Shown here: positions 6,701 through 12,702 of the stretch, piece by piece | How the letters are laid out: every line of letters starts with the position of its first letter | How positions within the stretch are numbered: the first letter of the stretch is position 1 | From: UBA11606 sp039815945 | Lineage (GTDB): Bacteria > Actinomycetota > Acidimicrobiia > Acidimicrobiales > Aldehydirespiratoraceae | Assembly: GCA_039815945.1 (NCBI GenBank) | Contig: JBCBYI010000033.1 | Location: 1 to 24,135, forward strand | DNA length: 24,135 bases | Reading direction: 5' to 3' | Notes under the pieces: model-generated | The model's database searches: none | The model's input: the letters and a program-made list of their open reading frames with translations, nothing else | What the model was told of the DNA's origin: nothing | Program-made: the position numbers and the translations under genes

Positions 6701-7059
6701 CGCTGTCCTCCACCCGGCTCATCGGCCGGGATCGTGTCGGGGTGAGGGGTCTCACGTTCGGTGACCGGGTCGATCACCGCTCGCATGACCTCCCACCCGA
6801 TCGTGAAGAGATCGAGGAAGGCGCCCGCCGCGGCTTCATCCCGGAGGCGTTCGTCCACGCCGGTGTTGGTGCGGACGGTGAGGTCGTCGGGCGCGGAGAC
6901 GGCCGTCTGCAGTTCGGCCACCACGGTGTCGTCGAGCTCACTGAGTTCTTCGAGGATCGCCTGGCAGAGTTCACACTCGGCGACGTGGGCCTCGACCCGC
7001 TTCGGTTTTCCGGTTTCGAGCCAGCGCTGCAGCTGCCGGCGGGATGGATGTCGCTTCAT
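6697..7059 (-). CDS. Zinc-finger (ZAS) anti-sigma factor
   Basis: This 120-residue protein probably sequesters the ECF sigma factor encoded immediately upstream. Its N-terminal zinc-binding anti-sigma motif consists of His4, then HVAECELC with His25, Cys29 and Cys32 (H-x3-C-x2-C). The rest is helical and acidic, with no clear transmembrane segment, only a short amphipathic stretch GAFLDLFTIGWEVMRAVI. It therefore looks soluble rather than membrane-bound. ATG at 7059 is chosen because it forms an ATGA overlap with the sigma stop and has GGAG 6 nt upstream; a GTG at 7065 is less well placed. Coupled translation would keep sigma and anti-sigma near stoichiometric. Whether it senses redox through its Cys pair cannot be told. 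Confidence 0.83.
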   Translation of the reverse strand: MKRHPSRRQLQRWLETGKPKRVEAHVAECELCQAILEELSELDDTVVAELQTAVSAPDDLTVRTNTGVDERLRDEAAAGAFLDLFTIGWEVMRAVIDPVTERETPHPDTIPADEPGGGQR

Positions 7060-7595
7060 CGCCACTCCTTCAGGGCGTCCTTGAGTGCCTTGCGGGCACG
7101 GAAGAGTCGGGTTTTGACGGTCGGGAGCGGGAGGTCGAGCGTCGCGGCGATCTCCTCATAGGAGAGGCCGTCGACCTCCTTGAGCACGATGAGGGTGCGG
7201 GCGTCCTCGTCGAGGTGCCGCATCACCTCCCACAGCTCATCGAGTTGAGCCCGGCCTTCGATCGTGCGGGTGGTCTCGTCTTCGTTGCCGCCCGCTTCGG
7301 GCAGCGTGTCGGGCCCGTGGAGATCCTCGCGTCGCGTGCGCAACAGCGAGATCGCGGTGTTGCGGGCGACCTTGAGCAGCCACGCCTTGGGGATCTCCTG
7401 GTCGGGGCCGACCGGTGCGTGGCGCCAGGCCTTGAGCATCGTCTCCTGCACGACGTCGTCGGCCAGGGCCGGGTCGTGCACGACGGTGAGCGCCACCCGG
7501 TACACGGACGCGGCGTGGCGATCGACGACGCGCCGCAGATGCGCCTCGGTCGGTCGGTCCGGTTCGTCCGGAACGGCGTCGGAGTCGAGAGCCAT
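7056..7595 (-). CDS. ECF-type RNA polymerase sigma factor
   Basis: This 179-residue sigma-70 family protein of group IV (ECF) directs RNA polymerase to stress-response promoters. Region 2 includes the DPALADDVVQETMLKAWR helix pair (about 42-60), and AWLLKVARNTAISLLR completes the -10 recognition module. Region 4 holds LIVLKEVDGLSYEEIAATLD and LPLPTVKTRLFRARKALK (about 140-175), the helix-turn-helix for the -35 box. The gene starts at ATG 7595 with GAGGG about 7 nt upstream. It heads a three-gene operon with an anti-sigma factor and an MscS-like channel. Autoregulation is usual for such operons but no promoter is shown clearly here. Confidence 0.93.
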   Translation of the reverse strand: MALDSDAVPDEPDRPTEAHLRRVVDRHAASVYRVALTVVHDPALADDVVQETMLKAWRHAPVGPDQEIPKAWLLKVARNTAISLLRTRREDLHGPDTLPEAGGNEDETTRTIEGRAQLDELWEVMRHLDEDARTLIVLKEVDGLSYEEIAATLDLPLPTVKTRLFRARKALKDALKEWR

Positions 7596-7666
7596 GTCTT
7601 ACCCTCGCCCGTCGGCCGCCCCGGCGTCCGGGTTGAGGTCGCCCACGGAAGGTGAGGCCGGGCCGC

Positions 7667-7672
7667 TAGCGT
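7667..7672 (+). promoter_or_regulatory. Leaderless -10 element, first cyclophilin-like gene
   Basis: TAGCGT (inside GCTAGCGT) is followed by 6 nt and the GTG at 7679. No Shine-Dalgarno sequence sits at a useful distance. Confidence 0.5.
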
Positions 7673-7678
7673 CGTCAC

Positions 7679-8494
7679 GTGCCCTCGCAAGCCGAACTCA
7701 AGAAGCGCCGGGTCAAGGCCGGCAAGGAGCAGATCCGCCAGGAGGTCGTGATCGACCGCCGCGATCGTCGCCGACGCCTGCTCGTCGGAGGGTTCGTCGG
7801 GCTGCTCGGGCTCGCACTGATCGCGCCGCTGGTCGGTGGCATCTTCCTCGCGGGTGAGGACGAGGTGCTGCCGGTCGAGTCGACTGCCCCTGAGATCCCG
7901 CTCGACACCACGCCGCCGGCGCTGATCGACGAGGCGTTCGCGGGCGCGAGCCTCACCGGCCCGACCCCGTGTCCCGCCACCGACGGCACCCAGGAACGCA
8001 CCACCTCGTTCGAGACCGCCCCCGAGGGCTGCATCGACCCTGCGCTCGCCTACTCAGCCGAGATCCAGACCCCGCTCGGCGAGATCGCCTTCGATCTCGA
8101 TGCCGCTGCGGCACCGCTCGCGAGCAACCTGTTCGTGTCGTTCTCGCGCTACGGCGTCTACGAGAACGCCGAGATCTTCACGTTCGAGGAGATCGGGCTG
8201 ATCGTCGTCGGCGGCTTCGGCGATGCCGGCTTCCAGGTCGAACCGATCGAGGCGCCCGCCGACGGCGTCTACCCGATCGGCTCGGTCGTGATGCTCACCG
8301 AGCTCGGCGGCGGCATGACCGGACAGGTCGCGATCGTCGCCGACGAAGTCGGCGCCGAGGCGCTGGCCACTGACGGCACCTCGCCGATCATCGGCACCGT
8401 CACCAGTGGCCTCGACGTGATCCCCGACTTCGAGGCCGCTGCGCCGACGACGTTCCGTTCGATCGGTTCGACCGTGACCGAGGCAGCGGGCTGA
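7679..8494 (+). CDS. Membrane-anchored cyclophilin-like protein, degenerate active site
   Basis: This 271-residue protein has a basic cytoplasmic N-terminus, one membrane helix (about 34-58) and an extracytoplasmic domain. It is a paralogue of the next gene: both contain a CPAxDG element, a second CID cysteine about 20 residues later, then a cyclophilin (peptidyl-prolyl isomerase) beta barrel beginning 'T..GEI...LD..AAP...N.FV'. Here the catalytic stretch reads YENAEIFTFEEIGLIVVGGF, so the Arg and Gln positions of the isomerase site (FHR and QGG in active members) are lost. It is therefore probably a non-catalytic binding protein. The leaderless GTG start at 7679 follows TAGCGT. The stop is 21 nt before the start of its paralogue, which carries its own promoter motif. 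Confidence 0.8.
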   Translation: MPSQAELKKRRVKAGKEQIRQEVVIDRRDRRRRLLVGGFVGLLGLALIAPLVGGIFLAGEDEVLPVESTAPEIPLDTTPPALIDEAFAGASLTGPTPCPATDGTQERTTSFETAPEGCIDPALAYSAEIQTPLGEIAFDLDAAAAPLASNLFVSFSRYGVYENAEIFTFEEIGLIVVGGFGDAGFQVEPIEAPADGVYPIGSVVMLTELGGGMTGQVAIVADEVGAEALATDGTSPIIGTVTSGLDVIPDFEAAAPTTFRSIGSTVTEAAG

Positions 8495-8501
8495 TCCTCG
8501 C

Positions 8502-8507
8502 TAGCGT
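8502..8507 (+). promoter_or_regulatory. Leaderless -10 element, second cyclophilin-like gene
   Basis: TAGCGT within GCTAGCGT, identical to the octamer before the upstream paralogue, is followed by 8 nt and the GTG at 8516. It may have been duplicated together with the gene. Confidence 0.45.
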
Positions 8508-8515
8508 TCACCGAC

Positions 8516-9382
8516 GTGAACGACAAGCGTGACCGTCAAAAGGCCAACCGCGAGAACGCCCGCATCGCCGCCGCAGCGGTTGACGCGGCCCAGCGCCGCC
8601 AGCGGAACCTGATCCTGGCTGGCGCGGCCGCCGTGCTCGCCGTGGTGATCGTCGTCGCCATCTCGGTCGGCGGGGACGACGACACGACCGACACGGTCGC
8701 CGACGACGGCACCAGCGTCACCGACACCACCCCCGCCGCGGCCGAGGGCGAGGCGACGTCGGACATCACCGGCGCACCCGTGTGCCCGGCCGAAGACGGG
8801 TCGTCGCCGCGGACGATCACGTTCGCCGAACCCCACCCCATGTGCATCGACGCGAGCCAGGATCACCTCGCCGTCTTCGACACGTCCGAGGGCGAGATCC
8901 GGGTGATGCTCGACGCCGCCGCGACACCGATCACCGTCAACAACTTCGTGACCCTCGCCCGGTGGGGCTACTACGACGGCACGACGATCTTCCGGAGCGA
9001 CCCCTCGATCGACATCATCCAGGGCGGTGCCCCTCGCACGGAATCGCCGTCGGATCCGGGTCCGGGATACACGATCCCCGACGAGCCCCAGTTCGAACAG
9101 ACCGGCGCGGGCCTCGTCGGCCCGTACCGGTACGTCCCCGGCCAGTTGGTGATGGCTCGCACCGCGCTGCCGAATTCCTCGAGCGCGCAGTACTTCTTCA
9201 CCACCGGCGAGAACGCCGCCCTGCTCGACGGCCAGGGTGTCTATGTCGTCTTCGGCGAGACCGACGCCGCCGGCCTCGAGGTGCTGCAGACGATCATCGG
9301 CTTGCACGAGCCCGGTGGGGCGCTCGGCGGCTCGCCGTCGCGCACGGTCACGATCAACTCGGTGACGATCGAGGTCAGCTGA
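8516..9382 (+). CDS. Membrane-anchored cyclophilin-type peptidyl-prolyl isomerase
   Basis: This 288-residue protein would catalyse cis-trans isomerisation of proline peptide bonds outside the membrane. A basic N-terminus (MNDKRDRQKANRENAR) and one membrane helix (about 31-51) are followed by an acidic Thr-rich linker, the CPAEDG...CID element shared with the upstream paralogue, and the cyclophilin domain. Active-site elements are YYDGTTIFR (Arg), DIIQGGAP (Gln), GQLVMARTALPNSSSAQYFF (the 'G.laMAR...s.gSQFFi' motif) and VYVVFGE (the 'V.FG.V' motif). The His of the usual FHR is replaced, and PSI replaces PGF, so activity may be altered. The GTG start is leaderless-type. The stop overlaps the convergent methyltransferase-like gene by 8 bp. 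Confidence 0.88.
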   Translation: MNDKRDRQKANRENARIAAAAVDAAQRRQRNLILAGAAAVLAVVIVVAISVGGDDDTTDTVADDGTSVTDTTPAAAEGEATSDITGAPVCPAEDGSSPRTITFAEPHPMCIDASQDHLAVFDTSEGEIRVMLDAAATPITVNNFVTLARWGYYDGTTIFRSDPSIDIIQGGAPRTESPSDPGPGYTIPDEPQFEQTGAGLVGPYRYVPGQLVMARTALPNSSSAQYFFTTGENAALLDGQGVYVVFGETDAAGLEVLQTIIGLHEPGGALGGSPSRTVTINSVTIEVS

Positions 9383-9848
9383 CCGGATCCGGCCCGGGGG
9401 CCGGCGTCGGGAACCGGGCCCACGCCTCCACGAACGGCCGCAACGGCGCCGCGACCGAGGCGATCTCGAACCGGTGCACGTCGCTGACGAACAGGCCGGC
9501 CCGCCGGATCGCCTGCGGAACGTCGCGGTCGAGATGGAGGCCGGTGATCGGCCGGACGAGTCGACCCCCGATACCGAGGGCGCGACCCAGAGGTCCGGTT
9601 CGGATCGTCGGCTCGAGGACGTAGAGCAACCCGTCGGGGGCCAACACGTCGTGCAGTCGCCGATAGAAGGCGTCGAGGTCGCGATGCTGCGGCGCCTGCA
9701 GGAACGCGAAGATCGTGTCGTAGACGCCATCGGCGTCGTCGAGTCGGTCGACGTCGAGATCGAGGGTCCGCCCCGACGCTCGCCCTCGCAACGTCGCAGC
9801 GCGGTCGGCGAGCGCCGCGGAAACCTCGGGCGGAACACGACCGGCCAT
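9375..9848 (-). CDS. Shortened SAM methyltransferase-like protein
   Basis: This 157-residue protein matches the second half of a class I methyltransferase Rossmann fold: VYDTIFAFLQAP (strand 4 region, 'fD.I...'), a helix RDLDAFYRRLHDVLAPDG, then LLYVLEPT ('GG.l.i.ep', strand 5), and a terminal segment IRRAGLFVSDVHRFE typical of strands 6-7. The glycine-rich SAM-binding motif (E/DxGxG) expected near the N-terminus is absent; the protein begins only about 20 residues before TLDLDVDRL. It may be inactive or bind SAM unusually. ATG at 9848 is preferred over TTG at 9857, because TAGGTT lies 7 nt upstream, indicating a leaderless start. It shares a 32-bp divergent promoter region with aat. Confidence 0.65.
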   Translation of the reverse strand: MAGRVPPEVSAALADRAATLRGRASGRTLDLDVDRLDDADGVYDTIFAFLQAPQHRDLDAFYRRLHDVLAPDGLLYVLEPTIRTGPLGRALGIGGRLVRPITGLHLDRDVPQAIRRAGLFVSDVHRFEIASVAAPLRPFVEAWARFPTPAPGPDPVS

Positions 9849-9855
9849 GGGCGGC

Positions 9856-9875
9856 AACCTAGGCGAACCTAGGCT
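9856..9875. promoter_or_regulatory. Back-to-back leaderless promoters (methyltransferase-like / aat)
   Basis: Only 32 bp separate two divergent ATGs. Two CCTAGG palindromes (9858-9863 and 9868-9873) lie 10 bp apart. Rightward TAGGCT (9870-9875) is 5 nt from the aat ATG. Leftward TAGGTT (minus strand, 9861-9856) is 7 nt from the ATG at 9848. The two promoters must overlap, so they may compete or share a bound protein. Confidence 0.5.
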
Positions 9876-9880
9876 GCGGT

Positions 9881-10576
9881 ATGCCGATCGAGCCGCCCGC
9901 CAGCCGGTGGGACTTCCCCGTCGATGTCCGCATCGACGAAGCGGGCCTCGTCGGGGTCGGCGCCGACGAAGAACCGGGCACGATCCTGGCCGCCTATCGC
10001 TCGGGCTTGTTTCCCATGCCGATCGAGACCAACGGTCCGCGCGGCTGGTGGTCGCCAGATCCCCGGGGCGTGCTCGAGCTCGACGCGCTCCATGTCAGCC
10101 GTTCGTTGCGGCGATCGATGCGCCACTTCGAGTTCCGGGTCGACACCGCCTTCGACGACGTGGTGATGGGATGTGCCGACCCGGCGCGGCCCCATGGCTG
10201 GATCGACGACCGCATCCATCGCACCTACCGCCGCCTCCACGAACTCGGCTGGGCCCACAGCATCGAGACCTGGTGCGACGATGAGCTCGTCGGCGGCCTC
10301 TACGGCCTGGGGATCGGTGGCCTGTTCGCGGCCGAGTCGAAGTTCCATCGGCGAACGGACGCGTCGAAGGCCGCCGTCGTCGCCCTGGCGACGGGGCTGG
10401 CCGACGGCCACCCGCGGGTGATCGACGTTCAGTGGCGGACGGAGCATCTCGCAACGCTCGGCGTCACCGAGATCTCGCGTGCCGCGTACCTCGATCGGCT
10501 ACGCACCGTGTTGCCGAGCCCCGATGCCCCCCTGTTCGCTGACAAAACCCGTACCATCACCCATCCCCTGGCTTGA
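9881..10576 (+). CDS. aat: Leucyl/phenylalanyl-tRNA--protein transferase
   Basis: This 231-residue enzyme transfers Leu or Phe from aminoacyl-tRNA to proteins with N-terminal Arg or Lys, marking them for ClpS/ClpAP-type degradation (bacterial N-end rule). Family motifs appear in order: AAYRSGLFPMPI (about 44-55), WWSPDPRGVL, GWIDDRIHRTYRRLHELGWA with HSIETW (about 106-130), LVGGLYGLGIGGLFAAESKF (about 136-155), and DVQWRTEHLATLGVTEISR near the C-terminus. The size is normal for the family. The ATG start at 9881 follows TAGGCT by 5 nt without a Shine-Dalgarno sequence. A GGDEF-like gene follows 31 nt downstream with its own Shine-Dalgarno sequence, so the two may be cotranscribed. Confidence 0.95.
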   Translation: MPIEPPASRWDFPVDVRIDEAGLVGVGADEEPGTILAAYRSGLFPMPIETNGPRGWWSPDPRGVLELDALHVSRSLRRSMRHFEFRVDTAFDDVVMGCADPARPHGWIDDRIHRTYRRLHELGWAHSIETWCDDELVGGLYGLGIGGLFAAESKFHRRTDASKAAVVALATGLADGHPRVIDVQWRTEHLATLGVTEISRAAYLDRLRTVLPSPDAPLFADKTRTITHPLA

Positions 10577-10607
10577 ATTCGATGATGCTGGCGCCGATGG
10601 AGTCCCG

Positions 10608-11423
10608 ATGAGTGATGCTCGACCCGATCTCGCAACCGGCATGGGTGCCGCCGCCGCCGCCGGTCTGCTCGCTGCCGCGACCGGCCGCGCCAAGTTCGCC
10701 CTTCTCGGCTCGGCGGTGGCCGGTGCCGGCGCAGTGCTGGCCCAGAAGCAACGGCGCGAGGCCGACGCCCTCGACGATCGAGTCACCTCGATGAACGAGC
10801 AGGTCCGTCAGCTCGAGAGCGCGATCGCCGCGCAGGTCCAGAGCCGGATGGCGGCCGAGGAAGCGGTCAAGAGCCTGTCCGAACAGCTGTCGGCCGCCGA
10901 GAAGCGGGCCGGCGACGTGTCGGCCCCGATCGTGATCTCCGACTCCGGCGTGGGGGGCGAAGGCCTGACCGATCCCGTCACCGGCCTGTTCAACCACGAG
11001 TACTTCCTGGTCGCGCTCGACAGTCGCATCTCCGCGGCTCGGCGCCACCTGCGTCCCGTCGCCGTCGCCCTGATCCAGGTCGTCGACGGCCGGGAGGGCG
11101 ACAACCGGCCCGACGCCAACCCCATCCTGGTCGCCGAGGCCCTCCGCGAGACGCTCCGCGAATCCGACACCGCCACCCGCCTGCAGGACGGCCGCTTCGG
11201 CGTCGTTCTCGAGGACACGCCGGAGAACGGCGCAATCTGGACCATGGAGCGGGTGCGTCGATGCCTCGCCGAGAGCCACCAGAACCTGACCCTCTGGGCC
11301 GGCGTGGCGTGCTACCCGGCGCATGCGTTCGACGTCGGTGCGCTCATCGACCGAGCCGACGCCGCCCTCACCGCCGCGCAGGATTGGCACCAGGACCGCA
11401 TCGAGGTCGCCACCGCCGAGTGA
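10608..11423 (+). CDS. Degenerate GGDEF-domain protein
   Basis: This 271-residue protein has an Ala/Gly-rich hydrophobic N-terminus (about 10-45), a coiled coil (about 48-102, heptad-like with many Gln, Glu and Ala), then a GGDEF-type domain from LTDPVTGLFNHEYF (matching 'D.LTGL.N...F') to the C-terminus. The signature loop that should read GGDEF is QDGRF in RLQDGRFGVVLED. The usual metal-binding 'D.D.FK' strand reads ALIQVVDG. Diguanylate cyclase activity is therefore unlikely; it may bind nucleotide or act as a scaffold. ATG at 10608 is chosen for GGAG 5 nt upstream and because the longer frame start at 10479 lies inside aat. A hairpin follows the stop. Confidence 0.8.
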   Translation: MSDARPDLATGMGAAAAAGLLAAATGRAKFALLGSAVAGAGAVLAQKQRREADALDDRVTSMNEQVRQLESAIAAQVQSRMAAEEAVKSLSEQLSAAEKRAGDVSAPIVISDSGVGGEGLTDPVTGLFNHEYFLVALDSRISAARRHLRPVAVALIQVVDGREGDNRPDANPILVAEALRETLRESDTATRLQDGRFGVVLEDTPENGAIWTMERVRRCLAESHQNLTLWAGVACYPAHAFDVGALIDRADAALTAAQDWHQDRIEVATAE

Positions 11424-11428
11424 GCGGA

Positions 11429-11445
11429 GACGAGCTCAGCTCGTC
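11429..11445 (+). terminator. Hairpin after the GGDEF-like gene
   Basis: GACGAG (11429-11434) and CTCGTC (11440-11445) form a 6-bp stem with loop CTCAG, 5 nt after the stop and followed by GTTCT. As DNA it is a 17-bp dyad with 8-bp arms. It is a modest terminator candidate. Confidence 0.4.
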
Positions 11446-11482
11446 GTTCTACGTGCAACCCGGTCCGCGTACGCTCGGGCGA

Positions 11483-11587
11483 ATGCCTCGATGGCTGCAT
11501 CCCGTTCGACCATCTCGCGACGAGCGCCGACGGCTCGCTTCTCGACGAGGCATGCGGCGCGTGGTGCTCTCACTGCGCAGGCCGTAG
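11483..11587 (+). CDS. Candidate 34-aa Arg-rich leaderless peptide (uncertain)
   Basis: An ATG lies 7 nt after a TACGCT hexamer (11470-11475), the same arrangement as the leaderless genes in this window. It opens a 34-codon frame with 12 arginines, beginning MPRWLHPVRPSRDERRR, and stops in the TAG that is also the start of the -10 element for tRNA-Ser. There is no homology I recognise and the frame could be chance. The hexamer could instead start a tRNA precursor. Confidence 0.2.
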   Translation: MPRWLHPVRPSRDERRRLASRRGMRRVVLSLRRP

Positions 11588-11590
11588 CCT
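11585..11590 (+). promoter_or_regulatory. -10 element for tRNA-Ser
   Basis: TAGCCT lies 7 nt upstream of the mature tRNA 5' end. The spacing is identical to that of TAGGCT before tRNA-Lys. Confidence 0.45.
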
Positions 11591-11597
11591 CGTCGCC

Positions 11598-11684
11598 GGA
11601 GGGATGGCAGAGCGGACGATTGCACTGGTCTTGAAAACCAGCGGGCCTTCACGGGTCCCGGGGGTTCGAATCCCCCTCCCTCCG
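11598..11684 (+). tRNA. tRNA-Ser (anticodon TGA)
   Basis: This is a class II tRNA of 87 nt with a long variable arm. The acceptor stem is GGAGGGA (11598-11604) with TCCCTCC (11677-11683). The anticodon stem CTGGT/ACCAG (11625-11629, 11637-11641) encloses CTTGAAA with TGA at 11632-11634. The T arm carries GGGGG-TTCGAAT-CCCCC. The discriminator is G11684 and CCA is encoded at 11685-11687, unlike the tRNA-Lys here. Confidence 0.96.
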
Positions 11685-11704
11685 CCACCATCGCCTCGAT
11701 CGGC

Positions 11705-11710
11705 AAGACT
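11705..11710 (+). promoter_or_regulatory. Possible leaderless -10 element, PPOX gene
   Basis: AAGACT is followed by 6 nt and the ATG at 11717. It deviates from TANNNT at the first base but keeps the spacing, and there is no Shine-Dalgarno sequence. Readthrough from the tRNA, which ends 30 nt upstream, is an alternative source of transcript. Confidence 0.35.
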
Positions 11711-11716
11711 GCGTCC

Positions 11717-12145
11717 ATGTCGATGAAGATGACCAAGGACGAACGAGAGGCCTTCCTCGCCGACCTGCACGTGGGCGTGCTCGGCATCAACCACGGCGAC
11801 GTCCCGCTCGCCGTACCCATCTGGTACGACTACGAGCCCGGCGGCGACGTGTGGGTGCTGACCAGCCCCGAGTCGATCAAGGGGCGGGCCCTCGAGGGCA
11901 GCGGCCTGTTCTCGTTGTGTGCGCAGACCGAGACGCCGCCGTACAAGTACGTCACCGTCGCCGGCCGACTGAGCGCGGTCGAGATAAGTTCGCCCGAGGC
12001 TTCGAAGCACATGGCGTTCCGGTACCTCGGCCCCGAGTTCGGCCAGATGTACCTCGAAGCCAACGCCGAGTCGGAGGGCACGAGCAACCTCTACCGCCTC
12101 ACGCCCGAGCGCTGGTACACGGTCGACTACGGCAAAGCCTTCTAG
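11717..12145 (+). CDS. Pyridoxamine 5'-phosphate oxidase-fold (PPOX/FDOR) protein
   Basis: This 142-residue protein has the split beta-barrel flavin or deazaflavin (F420) binding fold. Typical pieces are an N-terminal helix MTKDEREAFLADLHVGVLG, the strand pair DVPLAVPIWYDYEPGGDVWV (matching 'p...P.wf.yd.g.i.i.t'), then KGRALEGSGLFSLCAQTE and PPYKYVTVAGRLSAVE, ending with LYRLTPERWYTVDYGKAF. Actinobacteria contain many members that use F420 or FMN for redox, or that bind haem or biliverdin; the cofactor cannot be decided here. There is no signal peptide. ATG at 11717 is used; a second in-frame ATG at 11723 is possible. It stands alone downstream of tRNA-Ser. Confidence 0.85.
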   Translation: MSMKMTKDEREAFLADLHVGVLGINHGDVPLAVPIWYDYEPGGDVWVLTSPESIKGRALEGSGLFSLCAQTETPPYKYVTVAGRLSAVEISSPEASKHMAFRYLGPEFGQMYLEANAESEGTSNLYRLTPERWYTVDYGKAF

Positions 12146-12176
12146 CCCGCACCGCGTTCTAGGGAAGTACCGCCTG

Positions 12177-12617
12177 CTAGACCGGGACGCCGAGGTTGAC
12201 GAGGCCGAGGGTGCCGTCGCCGAGGCTGGTCGGGCCGGCGGCGAGCGTGATGCCGGAGCCGTCGATCGCCGGATCCTCCGCGATGCCGTCGCTCGACCAG
12301 GTCGTGTCGGGCGGGCCGAACTCGGCGTACGGGGCCTCGAGGTAGACCTGCTCGGTGTAGGCCTCGTCGAAGTACAGCTGGCTCGTGAGGACGAGGTCCC
12401 CGTCGACGCGGGCGCGCACGTGGATGTGCACCGCACGGCCCTCGTACCAACCGGGATAGATCGTTTGAAACTCGGTGACGCCGTCGGCGTCGGTGGTCTG
12501 GAAGCCACGGCAGTGGGTCGAGCCCTCGCCTTCGTCCTTGCCGCTGCCGCCGTCCTCGTACGACGAGTAGTCGCCGGTGGCGTCGGTGTGCCAGATCTCG
12601 ACCTCGGCGCCGGGCAC
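12177..12617 (-). CDS. Intradiol dioxygenase-like protein, N-terminally truncated
   Basis: This 146-residue protein corresponds to the iron-binding core of intradiol ring-cleavage dioxygenases (protocatechuate/catechol type). It shows PGAEVEIWHTDATGDYSSY (first Tyr ligand), then TIYPGWYEGRAVHIHVRA with the second Tyr and the two His ligands, and LYFDEAYTEQVY further on. Expected N-terminal elements (signal peptide, 'EGPYY'-like motif, leading strands) are missing. The only start in this frame is GTG 12617 inside the conserved core, without a Shine-Dalgarno sequence; the core frame extends back through residues DDTCAPV to a TAG near 12657. An ATG at 12646 with a well-placed TAGCGT element is in another frame. 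The gene is probably decayed by deletion or frameshift, though the iron ligands remain. Confidence 0.6.
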   Translation of the reverse strand: MPGAEVEIWHTDATGDYSSYEDGGSGKDEGEGSTHCRGFQTTDADGVTEFQTIYPGWYEGRAVHIHVRARVDGDLVLTSQLYFDEAYTEQVYLEAPYAEFGPPDTTWSSDGIAEDPAIDGSGITLAAGPTSLGDGTLGLVNLGVPV

Positions 12618-12653
12618 CGGCGCGCAGGTGTCGTCGAATCGGTCATGGCTGCG

Positions 12654-12659
12654 ACGCTA
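12654..12659 (-). promoter_or_regulatory. Leaderless-type -10 element of the truncated dioxygenase
   Basis: On the minus strand TAGCGT is followed by 7 nt and an ATG at 12646. That ATG is out of frame with the dioxygenase core by one base, suggesting that the original start survives but the frame is broken. Confidence 0.4.
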
Positions 12660-12689
12660 CCGACCGACCCCTGAGAGAACGGCAAGGGC

Positions 12690-12695
12690 TACCGT
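12690..12695 (+). promoter_or_regulatory. Leaderless -10 element, uracil-DNA glycosylase gene
   Basis: TACCGT is followed by 7 nt and GTG at 12703. The divergent dioxygenase element is 31 bp to the left, giving another compact divergent promoter pair. Confidence 0.5.
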
Positions 12696-12702
12696 CCGGG
12701 GC

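Noticed and set aside
11570..12685. 371-residue minus-strand reading frame crossing the PPOX gene, tRNA-Ser and dioxygenase
   Set aside because: It runs antisense through a tRNA and a PPOX gene, and its composition is frame-shifted (Arg/Pro/Thr-rich). Only its ATG at 12646 is of interest, as the lost dioxygenase start.
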